A stretch of DNA of 64,000 nucleotides. Origin: Altibacter sp. HG106. Lineage in GTDB: Bacteria; Bacteroidota; Bacteroidia; Flavobacteriales; Flavobacteriaceae. The notes under the pieces are model-generated. The model was given only the letters and a program-made list of their open reading frames with translations. It did no database searches and had not been told where the DNA came from. Every line of letters starts with the position of its first letter. The first letter of the stretch is position 1. The stretch is from NCBI RefSeq assembly GCF_028561755.1, contig NZ_JAQQTD010000003.1, forward strand, positions 369,645 to 433,644, given 5' to 3'. The translations under genes and the position numbers were made by a program. Shown here piece by piece: positions 61,746 through 64,000 of this stretch.

Positions 61746-61766
61746 TTTTTAGTATATTTTAAGCCT

Positions 61767-63665
61767 ATGAGCGACGCCTTAAAACACGAATGTGGAATAG
61801 CCATGATTCGGCTACGGAAACCTTTATCGTACTATAAAGAGAAATACGGAACTGCTTTCTACGGAGTCAATAAAATGTACCTCATGATGGAAAAGCAGCA
61901 CAACCGCGGACAGGATGGCGCCGGTTTTGCCAGCATCAAGTTGGATGTCGCTCCGGGAGAACGCTATATTAGTAGAATTCGCAGCAATGCTTCCCAACCC
62001 ATTCAGGATATTTTTTCGCAAATTAACGAACGTATCAATACCGAGTTTAAGACACATCCGGAATTGATTGATAATGTGGCGGGGCAAAAGAAACATATTC
62101 CCTATATCGGGGAAGTTTTCTTAGGCCATGTTCGCTACGGAACTTTTGGCATCAACAGTGTGGAAAATGTGCATCCCTTTCTCCGCCAAAACAATTGGAT
62201 GCACCGGAACCTCATTATCGCCGGGAATTTCAATATGACCAATACCAATGAGCTGTTTAATAATCTCATCAAGTTGGGAATGCATCCGAAGGAAAAAGCC
62301 GATACGATAACCGTGATGGAAAAAATCGGGCACTTTTTGGATGATGCGGTTCGGAAACTGTATAAAAAAGCGAAGAAAAAAGGCTTGAACAAGCGCGAGG
62401 CGAGTCCGTATATCGTGGAACACCTTAACGTCGCTAAAATCTTGCGGAAAGCGGCTAAGGACTGGGATGGCGGATATGCCATGGCCGGTATGCTAGGCCA
62501 CGGGGATTCTTTCGTGCTTCGTGATCCAGCGGGTATAAGGCCCGCCTATTATTATCAAGATGATGAAGTGGTGGTGATTGCTTCAGAACGACCGGCCATT
62601 CAGACCGTTTTTGATGTTGCTTTTGAAGATATTCAGGAGATAACGCCCGGTCACGCCGTAATCATTCGTAAGGATGGGAGCCTTTCCGAAGAACAAATTT
62701 TATCCCCTCTAGAACAGCGGTCTTGCTCTTTTGAACGTATCTACTTTTCACGCGGAAGCGACGCAGAAATTTATCAGGAACGAAAGGAGTTGGGGCGCTT
62801 GGTAATGCCTCGGGTGCTTGAGAATATCAACTACGATACCGAAAATACGGTCTTTAGTTTTATTCCAAATACGGCGGAAACGTCATTCTACGGCATGCTA
62901 GATGCAGCTCAAAACGAGCTTAACAAGCAAAAAAATGAAGCGATACTGAAGGAAAAAGACAACATGACCTCAGCGCGTTTGCAGCAAATTCAAGCCCATA
63001 AGATTCGAACGGAAAAAATTGCCATTAAGGACGTTAAGCTTCGCACTTTTATTACGGAAGACAGCAGCCGGGATGATTTGGTAGCACACGTTTACGATGT
63101 AACGTATGGTGTGGTACAACCTGGAGATAATTTAGTGATTATTGATGATAGTATTGTTCGCGGAACCACCTTGAAGAAAAGTATTCTGAAAATGTTGGAC
63201 CGCCTTCAACCGAAGCAAATTATTGTGGTCTCTTCTGCACCGCAAATTCGCTATCCTGATTGTTATGGTATTGATATGGCGCGCCTGGAAGATCTGGTAG
63301 CCTTTCAAGCGGCCCTGGCGCTTCACAAAGACCGGGGCACATATGATGTTGTCGAAGAGATTTATCACAAAGCAAAATCGCAACTTGAGAATCCGGAAGG
63401 GGAGATCGTAAACCACGTTAAGGCCTTATATGCGCCATTTTCAGATGAAGAGCTTTCGGATAAAATATCAGAAATCATTCGCGACGAATCTTTACAGACT
63501 CCGGTGAAACTTATTTTCCAAACGGTGGACGATCTGCATAAGGCGTGCCCTAAGAATCTGGGTGACTGGTACTTCACGGGAAATTATCCCACCGAAGGAG
63601 GAAAGCAAGTGGTTAATCGTGCCTACGTTCATTTCTTTGAAGGCAATCCTGAACGCGCCTATTAG
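61767..63665 (+). CDS. purF: PurF-family amidophosphoribosyltransferase, long form
   Basis: 632 residues, longer than usual PurF (about 470-510). The N-terminal Ntn glutaminase has its nucleophile at C9 in HECGIAMI, so an eight-residue leader would have to be removed to free it. RGQDGAG and FLGHVRYGT follow. The PRTase half holds the PRPP-binding DNLVIIDDSIVRGTT. Extra sequence lies between the domains (about 180-230) and at the C-terminus (about 550-632). It could be the only PurF or a second long paralog, as found in flavobacteria. Makes phosphoribosylamine from PRPP and glutamine, if active. Confidence 0.85.
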   Translation: MSDALKHECGIAMIRLRKPLSYYKEKYGTAFYGVNKMYLMMEKQHNRGQDGAGFASIKLDVAPGERYISRIRSNASQPIQDIFSQINERINTEFKTHPELIDNVAGQKKHIPYIGEVFLGHVRYGTFGINSVENVHPFLRQNNWMHRNLIIAGNFNMTNTNELFNNLIKLGMHPKEKADTITVMEKIGHFLDDAVRKLYKKAKKKGLNKREASPYIVEHLNVAKILRKAAKDWDGGYAMAGMLGHGDSFVLRDPAGIRPAYYYQDDEVVVIASERPAIQTVFDVAFEDIQEITPGHAVIIRKDGSLSEEQILSPLEQRSCSFERIYFSRGSDAEIYQERKELGRLVMPRVLENINYDTENTVFSFIPNTAETSFYGMLDAAQNELNKQKNEAILKEKDNMTSARLQQIQAHKIRTEKIAIKDVKLRTFITEDSSRDDLVAHVYDVTYGVVQPGDNLVIIDDSIVRGTTLKKSILKMLDRLQPKQIIVVSSAPQIRYPDCYGIDMARLEDLVAFQAALALHKDRGTYDVVEEIYHKAKSQLENPEGEIVNHVKALYAPFSDEELSDKISEIIRDESLQTPVKLIFQTVDDLHKACPKNLGDWYFTGNYPTEGGKQVVNRAYVHFFEGNPERAY

Positions 63666-63770
63666 GGTACAATTTAAGCCGATTGATTCAAATTTGTGTC
63701 GTTCATCGAATTTAATTGTCCGTTCATCTAAAAGTAGGAAAAGTCTGATTTCGTTTCAGAATTTTAACAT

Positions 63771-63778
63771 TATATTTG
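63771..63778 (+). promoter_or_regulatory. predicted -7 box of a candidate small RNA or leader
   Basis: TATATTTG matches TAnnTTTG. A transcript starting about 63784 would reach the terminator at 63827-63856 after some 70 nt. Confidence 0.45.
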
Positions 63779-63783
63779 ACCCA

Positions 63784-63856
63784 TACCATAGCATAAGTAG
63801 GTTAAGTTCATGGTAAGATTTGGGGCAAAAAAGGTGAATTCTTATTCACCTTTTTT
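63784..63856 (+). ncRNA. candidate small RNA or attenuated leader
   Basis: Between the -7 box and a strong terminator, about 73 nt. A 5' stem is possible: TACCAT at 63784-63789 with ATGGTA at 63810-63815. It is not recognised as a known RNA family. No start codon followed by a sizeable reading frame lies inside. It could equally be a leader that controls a gene beyond the window. Confidence 0.35.
63827..63856 (+). terminator. strong rho-independent terminator with extended outer palindrome
   Basis: Perfect 13-bp stem: AAAAAAGGTGAAT at 63827-63839 and ATTCACCTTTTTT at 63844-63856, loop TCTT. An outer stem is possible: GATTTGGGGC at 63817-63826 with GCACCAAATC at 63861-63870 (9 of 10), leaving ATTT (63857-63860) as a bulge. 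Confidence 0.85.
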
Positions 63857-63887
63857 ATTTGCACCAAATCACAAACGGGGTGGCGAG
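63838..63887 (+). repeat. 50-bp direct repeat, copy 1
   Basis: Identical to 63951-64000. It starts inside the terminator stem-loop (left-arm end, loop and right arm) and extends 31 bp past it to GGGGTGGCGAG. The 63-bp spacer between the copies has no coding sign. Confidence 0.9.
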
Positions 63888-63950
63888 CTAACATCCCAAC
63901 ATAATTCCAAATAGCACCAACTAACCGCGAGCCGTTTCTCCACTTTCCAT

Positions 63951-64000
63951 ATTCTTATTCACCTTTTTTATTTGCACCAAATCACAAACGGGGTGGCGAG
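63951..64000 (+). repeat. 50-bp direct repeat, copy 2 (reaches window edge)
   Basis: Identical to 63838-63887 over all 50 bases, 113 bp downstream. It carries only the loop and right arm of the terminator, because the left arm is not repeated. Its full length is unknown since the window ends inside it. Confidence 0.9.

Larger units (their letters stand above)
63666..64000. other. intergenic stretch with no protein gene
   Basis: 335 bp after the PurF-like stop. No convincing coding region. It contains a -7 box (63771-63778), a candidate small RNA or leader ending in a strong terminator (63827-63856), and two copies of a 50-bp direct repeat, the second running to the window edge. The following gene, if any, is out of view. 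Confidence 0.7.

Noticed and set aside
63800..63900. Integron attC site
   Set aside because: The outer palindrome recalls an attC fold, but matching RYYYAAC/GTTRRRY core pairs in the right places are missing, and no integrase or cassette genes are seen.
63838..64000. CRISPR array starting at the right edge
   Set aside because: Only two copies are visible, the spacer is 63 bp (too long for known Bacteroidota arrays), the repeat includes a terminator arm, and no cas gene is present.

Overview
The window is chromosomal DNA from a member of the Bacteroidota, most likely a Flavobacteriaceae species. Supporting signs are secreted proteins ending in type IX secretion (T9SS) C-terminal sorting domains, many small lipoproteins with an LSC-type lipobox, a complete Bat (aerotolerance) operon, the IPExxxVDY family protein upstream of pyruvate kinase, and many -7 boxes of the Bacteroidota TAnnTTTG type. 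No rRNA, tRNA, insertion sequence, prophage or CRISPR array was seen. Gene density is high and most genes are housekeeping or family-typical. Genus and species cannot be named from this sequence alone.

Layout. 1-3017: the end of a sugar-catabolism cluster (TIM-barrel epimerase, two DUF1080 lipoproteins) and an SdpI-like membrane protein. 3076-5116: yicC-gmk-nadD operon. 5220-7359: a lipoprotein and gpsA. 7521-11747: a 1408-residue T9SS-exported protein with three P-domains and HYR repeats. 11818-13656: pheS with two small genes. 13761-16311: CvpA-like protein, SulP anion transporter and a small secreted protein. 16379-25404: an eight-gene minus-strand operon, moxR-DUF58-(membrane protein)-batA-batB-batC-batD-batE. 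25574-31792: aldo/keto reductase, two related beta-sandwich export proteins, an SDR enzyme, a 23S-IVP-like four-helix protein, an AlbA_2 protein and a seven-repeat FG-GAP T9SS protein. 31941-34945: an SPFH/GYF_2 protein, a double zinc-ribbon membrane protein and a metallophosphatase, resembling part of the Bacillus YdjGHI set. 34942-39844: an ALDH7-like dehydrogenase, 3-hydroxyanthranilate dioxygenase, a CAP protein, an isoaspartyl peptidase and an ABM-domain protein. 40028-50980: alpha-2-macroglobulin and pbpC, a GH20 hexosaminidase and cutC. 50984-54134: a four-gene overlapping minus operon and dinB. 54231-59339: SH3 lipoprotein, pyk with its IPExxxVDY partner, and acpP-fabF-rnc. 59517-63665: purN-rnhA, a PfkB kinase and a long PurF-family protein. 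63666-64000: no protein gene, but a possible small RNA or leader with a strong terminator, and a 50-bp direct repeat that reaches the window edge.

Several groups probably work together: YicC/Gmk/NadD (RNA and nucleotide housekeeping), the Bat proteins (MoxR ATPase plus VWA membrane complex), A2M plus PBP1C (periplasmic defence coupled to peptidoglycan repair), and AcpP/FabF (fatty acid elongation).

I see no clearly new multi-gene system. The items most worth a second look are the candidate small RNA and repeat at the right edge, the 15-bp inverted repeat touching the haaO start codon, the IVP-like gene with complementary AT-rich flanks, the SPFH/zinc-ribbon/phosphatase trio, the phased direct repeats at 38326-38361, and the module inserted inside a HYR repeat of the large T9SS protein.
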